From Histomonas meleagridis (taxonomy: Eukaryota > Parabasalia > Tritrichomonadida > Dientamoebidae), in assembly GCA_020186115.1 (NCBI GenBank), contig WSYJ01000134.1, forward strand, positions 1 through 64,000: DNA of 64,000 nt, in the 5' to 3' direction. The position numbers and the translations under genes were made by a program. The notes beneath the pieces were generated by a model. That model did not search any database, had not been told where the DNA came from, and worked only from the letters and a program-made list of their open reading frames with translations. Numbering within the stretch: the stretch's first letter is position 1; each line of letters opens with the position of its first letter. Positions 20,746 to 30,309 of the stretch are shown here, one piece after another.

Positions 20746-23649
20746 TTATCTAATTTGATTAATTTCAGCTTCCAAACAAATTAATTGCTGAGCCAAACAC
20801 ACTATATCAGGGCCCATACTATTAATTATTGGTGTTGGTACGTAATAATTTTCTTCTCTATTCAACAACTCATTATTTAACATTTGCAAATTATCATTGC
20901 CAATTCTATTCAACAAAACATTTCTAATTGCTTCAGCTCTTTTATATAGGGAATCATTATCTGAAGCAATTGGCAAGTTTATTTCCATATCATTCATTTT
21001 GAATGTTTGGAAATCCTTTTTTTCATTATTTTCTTCTTTCACATTTTCCATTGGATCAATGTCGAGTGCTTCTTTTATAGAAATCGCAAGTTTTCGAAGG
21101 TTATCGGAATTTTTATCTTCGTTTAAATCGAAGAAATCTTCCGAATCGACAATTTCCATTTCATTAACTTTATCATTTGGGTTTTGTTTTGCCCATTTTG
21201 GCTTTTTAGTATTTAATTGTTCGAAATTTATTTGTTTTTTCGTTTCTTCAGTATAATTTTCTTTGTTTCTTTCCTTTATATTGAACCCTTTCTTCTTAGG
21301 CGGCGGTAACTCGTACATGTTTTGGAGCTCAGGACTTGGCTCATAAAACAATCGGCCGCGTTTTTGATATTGTTTATATAAGTTTCGTTGGTTTTTATAT
21401 ATTTTATTACGTTCTTCTTCGGATATTTCATTCCGTGTGATTCGATCATCTTTAATTTCATATTCATATTCGGGATCAGATATTGCGCGTTGGAATTCAC
21501 TTTGTTGATTAAGATATTGTCCACGATTTCGATTCTCTTTCATCGCATTTCGTTGTTCCCGATAAATTCTATTACGTTCTTCTTCAGTGATTTCATTTAT
21601 TTCTTTATTATTTTTGTTTTTGTTATTTTTATTTTTATTATTATTATTGCAATATTGTTCATATCGTAATTTGTTCATTTTCGCTGCTTCTTTTTGTTCC
21701 AAATATATTTTTCGTCGTTCTTCGTTCGATATTTCGACATTTCTTCGTGGACTATTTTTAGGTTTAACTTCAAAGCGTCCACTTGATTGCGCTTGCATAT
21801 TGTTATTATTATTGTTATTATGATTAATATTCTTCTTAAGGTTTAAATTGGGAATTCCATTGTAATTATTGTCGACAAAGTCGGGATGACTTTTACGTTC
21901 ATTATAAAGTTTCTCTTGTTTGCGATGCGCTGCAACTGCATTTTGTGGCTTCGGTTGCTCTTGCTTAACGCCGAAGATTCCTTGTGGATGTTGAAGCTCT
22001 GCTAATTCTCGTCGACGTTTTTCTTCTTTTTGCTTGTGTTGTTCTTCGCGCTGTTTTTGTTGGCGGCGTAAGTTCTCGCGACGTTTCGTCTTCTCCTCTT
22101 CAATTTGGCGATAGCGCTCTGCGGCCATTTCTTCCTTCTCGCGATTACGCGCATTAAGATCATTACGAAGGTCCTCTTCTTGCTGCTTCTTGATTTGTTG
22201 TGCTTTGTGTTCTTCTTCTTTACGCTTTTGCTGTTTTAATTCTTCTTCTTTAAGTTGCTTTTGCCTTAATTCTTCTTCTTGTTGCTTCTTAAGTTGTTTC
22301 TGTTTTAACTCTTCTTCTTTACGCTTTTGTTGCTTTAACTCTTCTTCTTTAAGTTGCTTTTGTCTTAGTTCTTCTTCTTTGCGTTTTTGCTGTTTTAATT
22401 CTTCTTCTTTAAGTTGCTTTTGTTTTAATTCTTCCTCTTGCTGCTTCTTATGTTGCTCTTCTTCACGTTTTCGTTTTATGTTTTCACGTTCGATTACATA
22501 ACGCTTAAGTTCTTCGATTTCTTTTTTTCTTTTGCTTTCTTTTTCTTTACATTTCTGTTCTTCACTGTCAAGTTTTTTTCGATTAATTTCTTGTTGGTTT
22601 TTGTTGACTTCGACTTTTTTCTTTTGTTCTACTTGGATTTTTTGTTTTTGTGGATCTTCTCGATTTCTCGGATATCTTGGATCAACATTTTTTGGTTGGT
22701 TTCTAGGCGATTCGCTTTTTTTACTACTTGGAGCAATCTTTGTTTCCTTGTTATTTTTCTCTGGCTTCGAAAGAACAATTGTTGGCTCGCTTAACGGTTT
22801 CCTGCCATGTAGAATTGTGTGATTCATTTCGTACTCAAGAAGCGTTTTATCAAGTAATGTATGAAGTCTTGGCTTTATGAAAGGCAAGGAAAGAATTTGG
22901 TTGATCGTAGGTCGCTTGGATGGATTCTTAGTAAGCATTTTTGATACAAGATCACGTAAATCCTGGCTATACTTGGTAGAAATAGGGGTATATTTACCAC
23001 AAATAATGTTCATAAGGAGGCCTTTGAGGCTACTACCTTCAAAAGCATGTTGAAGAGTACATAGCTCATATAGAATACATCCAAGAGACCAAATGTCTGT
23101 CTTGGAATTGTACTCTTTCCCTTCGCAAATCTCAGGTGATAAATAATATGGAGTTCCTATTTGTGTTTTACAAAATTGAAATGTATTTTCAAGAACTTTA
23201 GCAATTCCAAAATCACCAAGTTTAATGTTTCCTTCTTTTGTTAAAAAAATGTTTTGCGTTTTTAGATCACGATGTAGAATTTTCCTGTCATGAATATATT
23301 TGATTGCTAATGATATTTGAATAAAATCATGAAGAATCTCTTCTTCTGGAATTAAGGTTTTCCTTTGTCGTTGAATCTTTTGAGATAAATCACCTCCATC
23401 TGCATACTCCATAACAATATAAAAACATCCTTTTTCTTGAAAGCTTGCCTTATATTCCACTATATTAGGGTGCTTCAGGGAACTTAAAACTTTGGCCTCT
23501 TTTAAGGCTTCTTCTCGATCTTTTTGAGATAATGAAGAAAATTGGATTTCTTTAATTACACACTTTTCTTTGGTTAAAATATTTTGAGCAAGAATTGCTT
23601 TACCATATCCTCCTTCCCCAAGCACCTTAATTTGGTTGTAATGCTTCAT
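20746..23649 (-). CDS. NEK1-like serine/threonine kinase with long coiled-coil tail
   Basis: A 967-residue NIMA-related kinase. The kinase domain (about 4-260) is complete: glycine loop GEGGYG 11-16, Lys33, Glu51, HRDLKTQN 126-133, DFG 146-148 and GTPYYLSPE 165-173. After a linker, residues 350-590 form a Lys/Glu/Gln coiled coil with direct KEEELKQQKR-type repeats. Three later copies of an EERxxIYxEQR motif (around 670-800) echo a block found in the C-terminal part of animal NEK1. NEK1-type kinases act at basal bodies, flagella and in mitosis; trichomonads have a large NEK expansion. Length is near that of NEK1 relatives. Divergent from the small ORF at 23,731, 81 bp away. Kinase assignment is secure, subfamily likely. 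Confidence 0.93.
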   Translation of the reverse strand: MKHYNQIKVLGEGGYGKAILAQNILTKEKCVIKEIQFSSLSQKDREEALKEAKVLSSLKHPNIVEYKASFQEKGCFYIVMEYADGGDLSQKIQRQRKTLIPEEEILHDFIQISLAIKYIHDRKILHRDLKTQNIFLTKEGNIKLGDFGIAKVLENTFQFCKTQIGTPYYLSPEICEGKEYNSKTDIWSLGCILYELCTLQHAFEGSSLKGLLMNIICGKYTPISTKYSQDLRDLVSKMLTKNPSKRPTINQILSLPFIKPRLHTLLDKTLLEYEMNHTILHGRKPLSEPTIVLSKPEKNNKETKIAPSSKKSESPRNQPKNVDPRYPRNREDPQKQKIQVEQKKKVEVNKNQQEINRKKLDSEEQKCKEKESKRKKEIEELKRYVIERENIKRKREEEQHKKQQEEELKQKQLKEEELKQQKRKEEELRQKQLKEEELKQQKRKEEELKQKQLKKQQEEELRQKQLKEEELKQQKRKEEEHKAQQIKKQQEEDLRNDLNARNREKEEMAAERYRQIEEEKTKRRENLRRQQKQREEQHKQKEEKRRRELAELQHPQGIFGVKQEQPKPQNAVAAHRKQEKLYNERKSHPDFVDNNYNGIPNLNLKKNINHNNNNNNNMQAQSSGRFEVKPKNSPRRNVEISNEERRKIYLEQKEAAKMNKLRYEQYCNNNNKNKNNKNKNNKEINEITEEERNRIYREQRNAMKENRNRGQYLNQQSEFQRAISDPEYEYEIKDDRITRNEISEEERNKIYKNQRNLYKQYQKRGRLFYEPSPELQNMYELPPPKKKGFNIKERNKENYTEETKKQINFEQLNTKKPKWAKQNPNDKVNEMEIVDSEDFFDLNEDKNSDNLRKLAISIKEALDIDPMENVKEENNEKKDFQTFKMNDMEINLPIASDNDSLYKRAEAIRNVLLNRIGNDNLQMLNNELLNREENYYVPTPIINSMGPDIVCLAQQLICLEAEINQIR

Positions 23650-23730
23650 TTTGAGGCCCTCCGAAAAAATACGTTAAATTTTCATCAATAACGATCAAAA
23701 TATATTCAAAAATAAGTTGGAATAAAGTAT

Positions 23731-23970
23731 ATGTGCGATCATAACTATGCTCTTTGGAGATGGAATCCTTTGGTTGCAACAGTTGAAAATAAATGGCTGA
23801 AAGAAGTTCTCGGATCTGTGGAAATTAAGGATCCAACAATGCCTGATGCGGATTTCGCAAGAGAAAATTCACTTAATACCCCTGATATATTAAAAGAAAT
23901 GGAAGCTATTGCCTCAGGGGAAATTATGGCTCAAGACTGGATAGAGCCTGTTCCAATTGATATTCCATAA
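23731..23970 (+). CDS. Small conserved-looking acidic protein, unknown
   Basis: Seventy-nine codons with an ATG and a balanced composition (three Trp, many acidic residues, KDPTMPDADFARENS) that looks like a real gene rather than chance. No membrane helix or known motif. It shares an 81-bp divergent promoter region with the NEK gene. Short, Trp- and Pro-containing proteins like this are often subunits of larger complexes, but nothing identifies which one. Not recognised. Confidence 0.6.
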   Translation: MCDHNYALWRWNPLVATVENKWLKEVLGSVEIKDPTMPDADFARENSLNTPDILKEMEAIASGEIMAQDWIEPVPIDIP

Positions 23971-24287
23971 ATGTTTTTTTATGTTTTATTAATTTATCAA
24001 AAAAAATTCACATTCTCAATATAAACTTATTGTTTTCAAGTGTATATAAGTTGGAGTACATTTGGGATTTTAAGAAAACTAGTAAATTTTAAAATTTCAT
24101 ATGAAATCGAATTTTGATCCTTATCAGTTCTTCATATTAAGGTTTGGCACGCAGAAATAAATTGGAGATCATAGTCTATTTATAAATTATTATTCGATTG
24201 GTTCATAATAATGGGATTTGGGGATATTGCACTTTTATGAATAAACATTTCAAATAAAAGTCAGCTAATTTTGGGAAAGAAGAAAAA

Positions 24288-25523
24288 TTGAAACCAAAAG
24301 AAGAAAACAAAAAATTCAACAAAAGCACAAAATTTTCCTCTGATCTAGATCAGCAAAAAATTCAACTTTCACGCAAAGCAAGTGATCTTAAAAAACATGT
24401 TTCTGAATTAAGCACTTCAATATCACAATTTACGTCTGTAAATCAATCACTTAATAATTTTCTTGATTCGAATATATCCCAACTCCAGAGCCTCCTCTTA
24501 AAACTTGATAAACGAGACTCATTATTGATGGACAGTACAAATAGGCTTGCTGAAGAAGCTCAACGTCTACAATTTGAACAAACAGGTTTATTGCAATCAA
24601 TTGATCAAATCAAAAATTTTTCGTCTCAACATCAAGATGAAATGTACAATATTACAAAATCCATAAAAGCGATCAAAGACGAGATTAAAACGTATCGATC
24701 GAGCATCGAAGAAATGGAAATACAATCACTTCAAAATCGAATTTCTCTTCTTAGCTTAAAAGATCGTCAATCTGATCTTCACCATCAAATCTCTTCTCTT
24801 CAAAAGCCTACTAAAAGTAATATAAATCGCTCTGATGTAATAAAATTAAATCGGCAAAACAGTGAAACTATTTTAATTTCAAATCTTAATTCAACCATTC
24901 GATCAAACATCGAGCAAGAAAAGGAAAAATTGCAAAAGTTACGTAAAAAATATTTAAAACTTGAAAACAAACTTCACGAAATAAAACAACAAAAAGAAAC
25001 AATTTCAAAATTCGTAAATAACAATTCATTAAACTATCAAACAAATTATTCAGAAACATTAAAAAATGATAAATTACTTCTCGAAATACTTCAACAACGA
25101 ATCAATGAAGAGACCGAAACGAAATTTGATTTATATAATAAAAATAATAAAAGTTTTAATGAAAATGTTTTTCGGTATAATAATATTTGCGAAAAGAAAA
25201 AAGAAAATATTAAACGAATAAAAACAAAAATAATTTCGATTTGTAACGAAATTAATAATAAAAAAGAAATTATTAAGACAAAGAAAAAAGAAATTTTATT
25301 TAATGTAATTCGTCATAAGTCAAATGTTTCGGCTTTAAAAAATTATAGGGAAAAATGTATGGAAAGAACAAAAGATGAAATTGAAGAAATGACAAAAATA
25401 ATAAATTATAAAAAGAAGAACATAGAAGAACAAAAGAAAAAATTGCATAAAAAGTTTTGCGAACTAAAACAGAAAGAATTTGAAGCTCAAAAAATTTTTT
25501 TAGCTCACATTAATTGTTTTTAA
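24288..25523 (+). CDS. Coiled-coil protein, N-terminus uncertain
   Basis: A 411-codon open frame that is almost wholly coiled coil (Lys/Glu/Gln/Ile heptads from about residue 20 to 400). There is no ATG near its start: the frame is open only back to the stop at 24,255, and the first in-frame ATG is at 24,528, giving 332 residues. Either translation starts there, or a short first exon or a frameshift lies upstream. No motor or enzymatic domain. Cytoskeletal or flagellar roles are usual for such proteins but are not shown here. Confidence 0.65.
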   Translation: MKPKEENKKFNKSTKFSSDLDQQKIQLSRKASDLKKHVSELSTSISQFTSVNQSLNNFLDSNISQLQSLLLKLDKRDSLLMDSTNRLAEEAQRLQFEQTGLLQSIDQIKNFSSQHQDEMYNITKSIKAIKDEIKTYRSSIEEMEIQSLQNRISLLSLKDRQSDLHHQISSLQKPTKSNINRSDVIKLNRQNSETILISNLNSTIRSNIEQEKEKLQKLRKKYLKLENKLHEIKQQKETISKFVNNNSLNYQTNYSETLKNDKLLLEILQQRINEETETKFDLYNKNNKSFNENVFRYNNICEKKKENIKRIKTKIISICNEINNKKEIIKTKKKEILFNVIRHKSNVSALKNYREKCMERTKDEIEEMTKIINYKKKNIEEQKKKLHKKFCELKQKEFEAQKIFLAHINCF

Positions 25524-25638
25524 TTTTTAAATAAATTTTATCTTTCTAATCTTTTAATATTTAGTTAATTTGATAATTATACCAATGAATTTTTGAGCTT
25601 TGGAAGAGTTTATTTATCTTTTTCATTTAGTGATTCTG

Positions 25639-26718
25639 TTAAACTTTAGTTTCAGAAATGCTCTCTTTTTCTTGCAATATTAATACATTGCTTTTTTCAT
25701 CTGTATTTTCTTTACTTTCTAAACCATTACCAAAATCTGTTTCAAATGATATGAACCTCCTTTGACATGGATGTAGACATCTTACAAGAGAGATTATTGA
25801 GATAACTACAATTGGAATACAACAAGATATTCCAATTAAAGCTTTATAATTATTTTTCGTTTTAACAACCTCATTTTTATCTAATAGTAAATAAACTTCT
25901 ATAGATGAATTATTTTCTATATTTTCATGAGGTTTTAAATCATTATATTTTTTAAGAATTGATGAATCTGTTGGTTGTATTGAAGAAGAGGGAGAAATTA
26001 TTCTTTTCTTCATCATTTCTAAAGGAATATAATTAAAGCATTCTTTAAGCACTAAACCTTGAGTTGCAGTAAGTTTCCAAAACATTTCATTTTGGTATGA
26101 ATTGGTTGTCATTACTGCATTTGCTTCCACACCTATAAAAGATGTGTCATGTATTTTTGGCTCAAATTTTCCATTAAATAAGATACATATTAAACTTTTA
26201 CAATTATAAAAAGCGTTTTTATCAATTGTTACAACTTGCTTCCCTATATATACAAATTTCAAAGAAATACAATTCATAAATGTGGACTCATGTATTGCTT
26301 TAGCTTGATTTGAGAAAGAAAATTCTTTAATACCAAAACAATTATAAAATGCTGATTTTAAAACAATATGAGGTCTTTTTCGTATATTTAAGGAAGTTAA
26401 TTTGATACAATTAAAGAATGCAGATTCTCCTATATAAGTAATTAATTTACCTATATTTACAGTATGAAGATTACTACAATTAGCAAATGCAAAATCTCTA
26501 ATTTTAGTTACTGAAATTAAATTTGCTTGTTCAAGTAATGTCCAATTTGCGAATGCTTCTGTTCCTATAACTACTTCGTTATATGAAAAATTTATACATT
26601 TTCTTGAGTTACGAGTAAATGAATCTTTGTGAATAATAGGCTCTTTTGAAATTTTGCTATAGCATTTTGAATATCTATGAACAGCATAAAAGGAAACCAA
26701 ATGGAGTTGAATAATCAT
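25639..26718 (-). CDS. BspA-like leucine-rich repeat membrane protein
   Basis: A 359-residue protein with about five LRR_5/TpLRR repeats (residues 50-200) of the form IxxxAFxNCxxLxxVxI, for example KIRDFAFANCSNLHTVNIG and TYIGESAFFNCIKLTSLNI. A linker follows, then one membrane helix near 295-315 (GISCCIPIVVISIISLV) and a roughly 45-residue cytoplasmic tail. This is the BspA-like surface family, hugely expanded in trichomonads and implicated in adhesion. The N-terminus has only a weak hydrophobic signal (MIIQLHLVSFYAV). Shorter than many relatives. Confidence 0.88.
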   Translation of the reverse strand: MIIQLHLVSFYAVHRYSKCYSKISKEPIIHKDSFTRNSRKCINFSYNEVVIGTEAFANWTLLEQANLISVTKIRDFAFANCSNLHTVNIGKLITYIGESAFFNCIKLTSLNIRKRPHIVLKSAFYNCFGIKEFSFSNQAKAIHESTFMNCISLKFVYIGKQVVTIDKNAFYNCKSLICILFNGKFEPKIHDTSFIGVEANAVMTTNSYQNEMFWKLTATQGLVLKECFNYIPLEMMKKRIISPSSSIQPTDSSILKKYNDLKPHENIENNSSIEVYLLLDKNEVVKTKNNYKALIGISCCIPIVVISIISLVRCLHPCQRRFISFETDFGNGLESKENTDEKSNVLILQEKESISETKV

Positions 26719-27093
26719 ATTAATCTATTTTACTAAATATTGTTTTATTACCTTGAATGAATATTCAAATTGACAATATAATAATGTATCTTTATAGTTT
26801 AATAAAAAATGCATAAATTTACTATGCTTAAGTACTCTTTTCAAGCAAACTTAAACTTTATTAAACTTAAATTCTAGTAGAATTCTAATTTAAATGAACC
26901 TTGGCAAAATATTAAGTTATGATTCAAGAACAAATCCGAACAACTTTCAATAAATCGTATTAAAATTATACAAATTATCATCCGAAAACAAAACAACAAA
27001 TTAACAAAAAGTTTATTTTAACATAAAAACATGTAAATTTTTTATTTTACGCTCTATATATTACCACAATTTCACTTCTTTCTCTGATGAAAT
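26719..27093. other. Intergenic AT-rich DNA
   Basis: Separates a BspA-like gene start from the 3' end of a coiled-coil gene. No gene or clear motif seen. Confidence 0.4.
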
Positions 27094-29328
27094 TTATGTT
27101 TTCTTTTTCTTTTCTTTGCTTTTGTTACTCTGTTCATCGCTTTCTTTTTCGTTAACATTTTCTTTCTCATCTTTATCTTCACTTTCTTTTTCTTTATCAT
27201 TTTCATTTGACTTTTTCTTGTTTTTTTCTTTTTTCTTTTCGTTTTGACTTTCATTGTAATCATTGTCTTTGGTTTCATCATTCTCTTTTACATCTTGTTT
27301 ACTTTTGTCTTTTTTATCTTTTTTCTTCTCTTTTTCGTTTTCACTTTCATTGTCATCATTGTCTTTGGTTTCATCATTCTCTTTTACATTTTGTTTACTT
27401 TTGTCTTTTTTGTTTTTATTTTCATTTTCATTTTCGCTATCTTTTCTCTTTTGTTTCTCTTTTTTCTTTTCGTTTTCACTTTCATTGTCATCATTGTCTT
27501 TGGTTTTATCATTCTCTTTTACATTTTGTTTAGTTTTGTCTTTTTTATCTTTTTTCTTCTCTTTTTCGTTTTCGCTTTCTTCTTCATTTTCATTCTCTTT
27601 TACATTTTGTTTACTTTTGTCTTTTTTATCTTTTTTCTTCTCTTTTTCGTTTTCGCTTTCTTCTTCATCTTTATTTTGCTTGCGTTCATTTTCTTTATTT
27701 TTCTCTTTTCGTGTTTTCATTTTTGGTGTTTTCTTTGCTTTAACTTCTGGAAATACAATTTTCGGCTCATTTTCGTCATACGTCAATTTCATATTTACTG
27801 GAATCGTTAAATTGTTCACTTCCAGTTTCACTGATACCTTTTGCGGCGGCTTGTGCTCATATTCCTCTTCCTCGCCTTCGCTTCCACTTTCACTTTCTTC
27901 TTCATCAGAAACTTCGGCATCTTTTCCATCGATTTTATTAAGTCTTTCTTCTGCATCTTTTAACTTTTCTTTTAATATTTTTAACTTATCATTTAACTCA
28001 TTTAATTCATTTTCGTTTTCATTTTCATTTTCTTCATTTTCTTTTTCATTTTCTAATTCATTTAATCGATCAATGCACCATTTAATTCTTTTTTCGGACG
28101 AAACAATTCTTTTCATGAAACTAATTTCCCCATTAATTTCATTATTAATGTCTTCAATTTTATTTGTTATAATATTTTGTATCTTTAAATTATTGCCATT
28201 AAATAACTTCCAATCATTTTCAAGCATTGAAATCATCGCATTAGAAAAGTTTCGAAGTGATTCAATATCATCATTAAATCCTTTCGTTACCCATTCAGAA
28301 TCATCTTTTTCATCATCATCAATACAACTTAAGTTTCCTTTGATTTCATCATATAAACCGTTAATTTTCGATTCAATTTTGTTAAGTTTTACGTTAATTT
28401 CGGTTTTTCTTAGGTTTATTTTATCTTCAATTGCTTTGAATGATTTCTCCAACGATTTAACTTGCTCATCAATTGTTTGTTGTTGTTCTTTTATGTTGCT
28501 AACAGTACTTTGGGAATTGGAAAGCTTCATTGTGACAAAACTAAAAAATTGTTCAATATTACTTGAAAATAATGAAATGCTCATCGAAGCTTCTTCACGA
28601 ATATTCGATATGTCTTGCGGAAGATCATTTTTGAAGTAAGCATCAAACTCATGACGAAGATTTTGTAAATTAGTTTGAATGGCATTTTGTGAAATAGAAT
28701 TTTCGATTGACGAATTTGAAGATTTTTCAATAGAGGACAACTTGGTTTCAATCTCATCAAGCCTTAACTGAAGTGGATCAAGTTTGCTTTTGGTAGAAGA
28801 GAGAAATTCGCTTCTGTCTTGAAATGACTCATTTGAAAGTTCAGATATTCGATCAATTTGTTCATGAAAATTTGCTATTTCCTTATTAATTGAATCGGAT
28901 TCATGGTCAAGACGAGAACGTTCTTTTTTAAGTTCTTCAATAAAGATATCTAATTTGGAATTTGCATCAGTTTGAATAATTTGATCAAACTTTGCTTGAA
29001 CTTCATTGCTTTTTGCTTGTAATTTTGTCGCAAACAATGTGTCTATTTGACTTATTTTTTGATTTAAATCATCAATTTGTTTTTGAATGAAATTGTTTTG
29101 ACGCTCAATGTTTTGAATCTTTGGCTCACTTTCACGAGTTAATAATGTTATGCGTGAATCAAGCTTTTGAATTTCTCGATCTTGCTCACTTTGAATTGCT
29201 TGAATTTGACCAATGATTGTAGTTTTCATTCTTTGTGTTTCTAATGCTGGGTTCCTTGTTGGAGACATGTTTAATTGATATGGATTTGCATTTGGTTTTA
29301 ATGGTGGCAATTCTGATGCAATTTTCAT
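27094..29328 (-). CDS. Coiled-coil protein with tandem Lys/Glu/Asn repeats
   Basis: The ATG at 29,328 gives MKIASELPPLKPNANPYQLN and 744 residues; the few codons before it lack an ATG. Residues 30-460 are coiled coil. A 60-residue acidic stretch (DAEVSDEEESESGSEGEEEE) follows, and a central globular-looking block of about 60 residues (QKVSVKLEVNNLTIPVNM) is next. The last 200 residues are tandem KKDKKDKSKQNVKEN-type repeats of unequal length, coded by a roughly 100-bp DNA repeat (27,180-27,670). Such a repeat should be length-variable between strains. No enzyme domain. The long antisense frames over this region are composition artefacts. Confidence 0.8.
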   Translation of the reverse strand: MKIASELPPLKPNANPYQLNMSPTRNPALETQRMKTTIIGQIQAIQSEQDREIQKLDSRITLLTRESEPKIQNIERQNNFIQKQIDDLNQKISQIDTLFATKLQAKSNEVQAKFDQIIQTDANSKLDIFIEELKKERSRLDHESDSINKEIANFHEQIDRISELSNESFQDRSEFLSSTKSKLDPLQLRLDEIETKLSSIEKSSNSSIENSISQNAIQTNLQNLRHEFDAYFKNDLPQDISNIREEASMSISLFSSNIEQFFSFVTMKLSNSQSTVSNIKEQQQTIDEQVKSLEKSFKAIEDKINLRKTEINVKLNKIESKINGLYDEIKGNLSCIDDDEKDDSEWVTKGFNDDIESLRNFSNAMISMLENDWKLFNGNNLKIQNIITNKIEDINNEINGEISFMKRIVSSEKRIKWCIDRLNELENEKENEENENENENELNELNDKLKILKEKLKDAEERLNKIDGKDAEVSDEEESESGSEGEEEEYEHKPPQKVSVKLEVNNLTIPVNMKLTYDENEPKIVFPEVKAKKTPKMKTRKEKNKENERKQNKDEEESENEKEKKKDKKDKSKQNVKENENEEESENEKEKKKDKKDKTKQNVKENDKTKDNDDNESENEKKKEKQKRKDSENENENKNKKDKSKQNVKENDETKDNDDNESENEKEKKKDKKDKSKQDVKENDETKDNDYNESQNEKKKEKNKKKSNENDKEKESEDKDEKENVNEKESDEQSNKSKEKKKKT

Positions 29329-29573
29329 TAAAAACACGTTATTATTGGAGAACGTTTAACAATAATATGGAAATAAAAATCAATATAAAACCAGTTTTCC
29401 CTAAAAAATAGTGAACATATAGATATATTAAATTGTAGTAAAATGGAATTTAACATTTCTCCTCAAAAATTATAAATTTTAAAATTTATGAGTATTAAAT
29501 TCCACTTGTACTTAAGTTTATTAAATTCCATAAGCACGTCTTAAAATAAAAACAGATATTTTGAATGCAAAGT

Positions 29574-30230
29574 TTATTTTGATTTCCTTCTACATAAGAA
29601 GCTTATAGTCAATAGAATTGCGTTGGATACGATCAAAAATCCCAATATAAGTAATTCGACTTCATCACTCATTTTGATAATAATTCTATCCTCATACACC
29701 GAAATGTCACTGGTGAATCGGATTGAAAGTGCCAAAAGTTCCATATCTGTAATTTGTGGTTCTAAGCTTTCTCCAAGTTCTTGAAGTGTTTGCATCTGCT
29801 TTGACCTTACAACTCTTCTAATGCTTTGTGAAAGGTTGTATGCCTTTTCTTCATATGAATTTGGAGCAATGCAAATTCCTTTTTTGCGTACTTCACCTAC
29901 TTTACACCTCGGAACTACAATATAATTTGTAATAACCTTTGCAGAGAAAAGTGTGAATGAAAGAAAAGTAAAAATTAAAATAGGATAAAAAACAAAAGAA
30001 CTTGAAAATATCTTAGAACAAAATCCGAGAGTAGCTCGATATCTTTGAACGAGTTTTCCTGGCTTTTTTGCGGAGTGTAATGGTGTTGCTTTTGGACTTG
30101 TGTATGGTTTCTTTGGATTTCTAGCTGAAGCTGGTGTTTGTGGTGATATCTTTCTTGGAGAAGCCACTGCGCTTACTTCTGAAGAGGTATCATCGAATAA
30201 TTTTGAAAGATGAGCTGGAGTTCTTTGCAT
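29574..30230 (-). CDS. Two-helix membrane protein, MAN1/LEM-like (tentative)
   Basis: A 218-residue protein with a Ser/Pro/Lys-rich N-terminus containing SP and TP sites (SPRKISPQTP), a membrane helix at about 78-102, and a lumenal segment with CKVGEVRKKGICIAP followed by a helical region. A second helix (about 191-212) and a CRRKSK tail come next. Inner-nuclear-membrane proteins of the MAN1/Src1/Heh group have this order: disordered N-terminus, helix, short Cys-containing lumenal domain, helix. The LEM motif and the C-terminal winged helix are not evident, so it would be a reduced form. SP/TP clusters suggest cell-cycle phosphorylation. Shares a divergent promoter with the HscB gene. Confidence 0.6.
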   Translation of the reverse strand: MQRTPAHLSKLFDDTSSEVSAVASPRKISPQTPASARNPKKPYTSPKATPLHSAKKPGKLVQRYRATLGFCSKIFSSSFVFYPILIFTFLSFTLFSAKVITNYIVVPRCKVGEVRKKGICIAPNSYEEKAYNLSQSIRRVVRSKQMQTLQELGESLEPQITDMELLALSIRFTSDISVYEDRIIIKMSDEVELLILGFLIVSNAILLTISFLCRRKSK

Positions 30231-30258
30231 TTAAACTTTTTTGGATCGCGCGGTTTTT

Positions 30259-30270
30259 ACGACCGTTAAT
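30259..30270. promoter_or_regulatory. ACGACCGTTAAT box in a divergent promoter
   Basis: Lies between two divergent starts, 29 bp from the membrane-protein ATG and about 40 bp from the HscB ATG. One of a set of AACCGTTA-like boxes found upstream of host genes in this window; it resembles the Myb recognition core. Confidence 0.5.
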
Positions 30271-30309
30271 TTTCAATGCGATAATTGGCCGATACCAAAG
30301 TAACATAAG

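Noticed and set aside
27244-28639. Long plus-strand frames (up to 458 codons) over the coiled-coil gene
   Set aside because: Phe/Ser/Leu-rich composition is the exact antisense of a Lys/Glu-rich coding region; no domain or promoter supports them.
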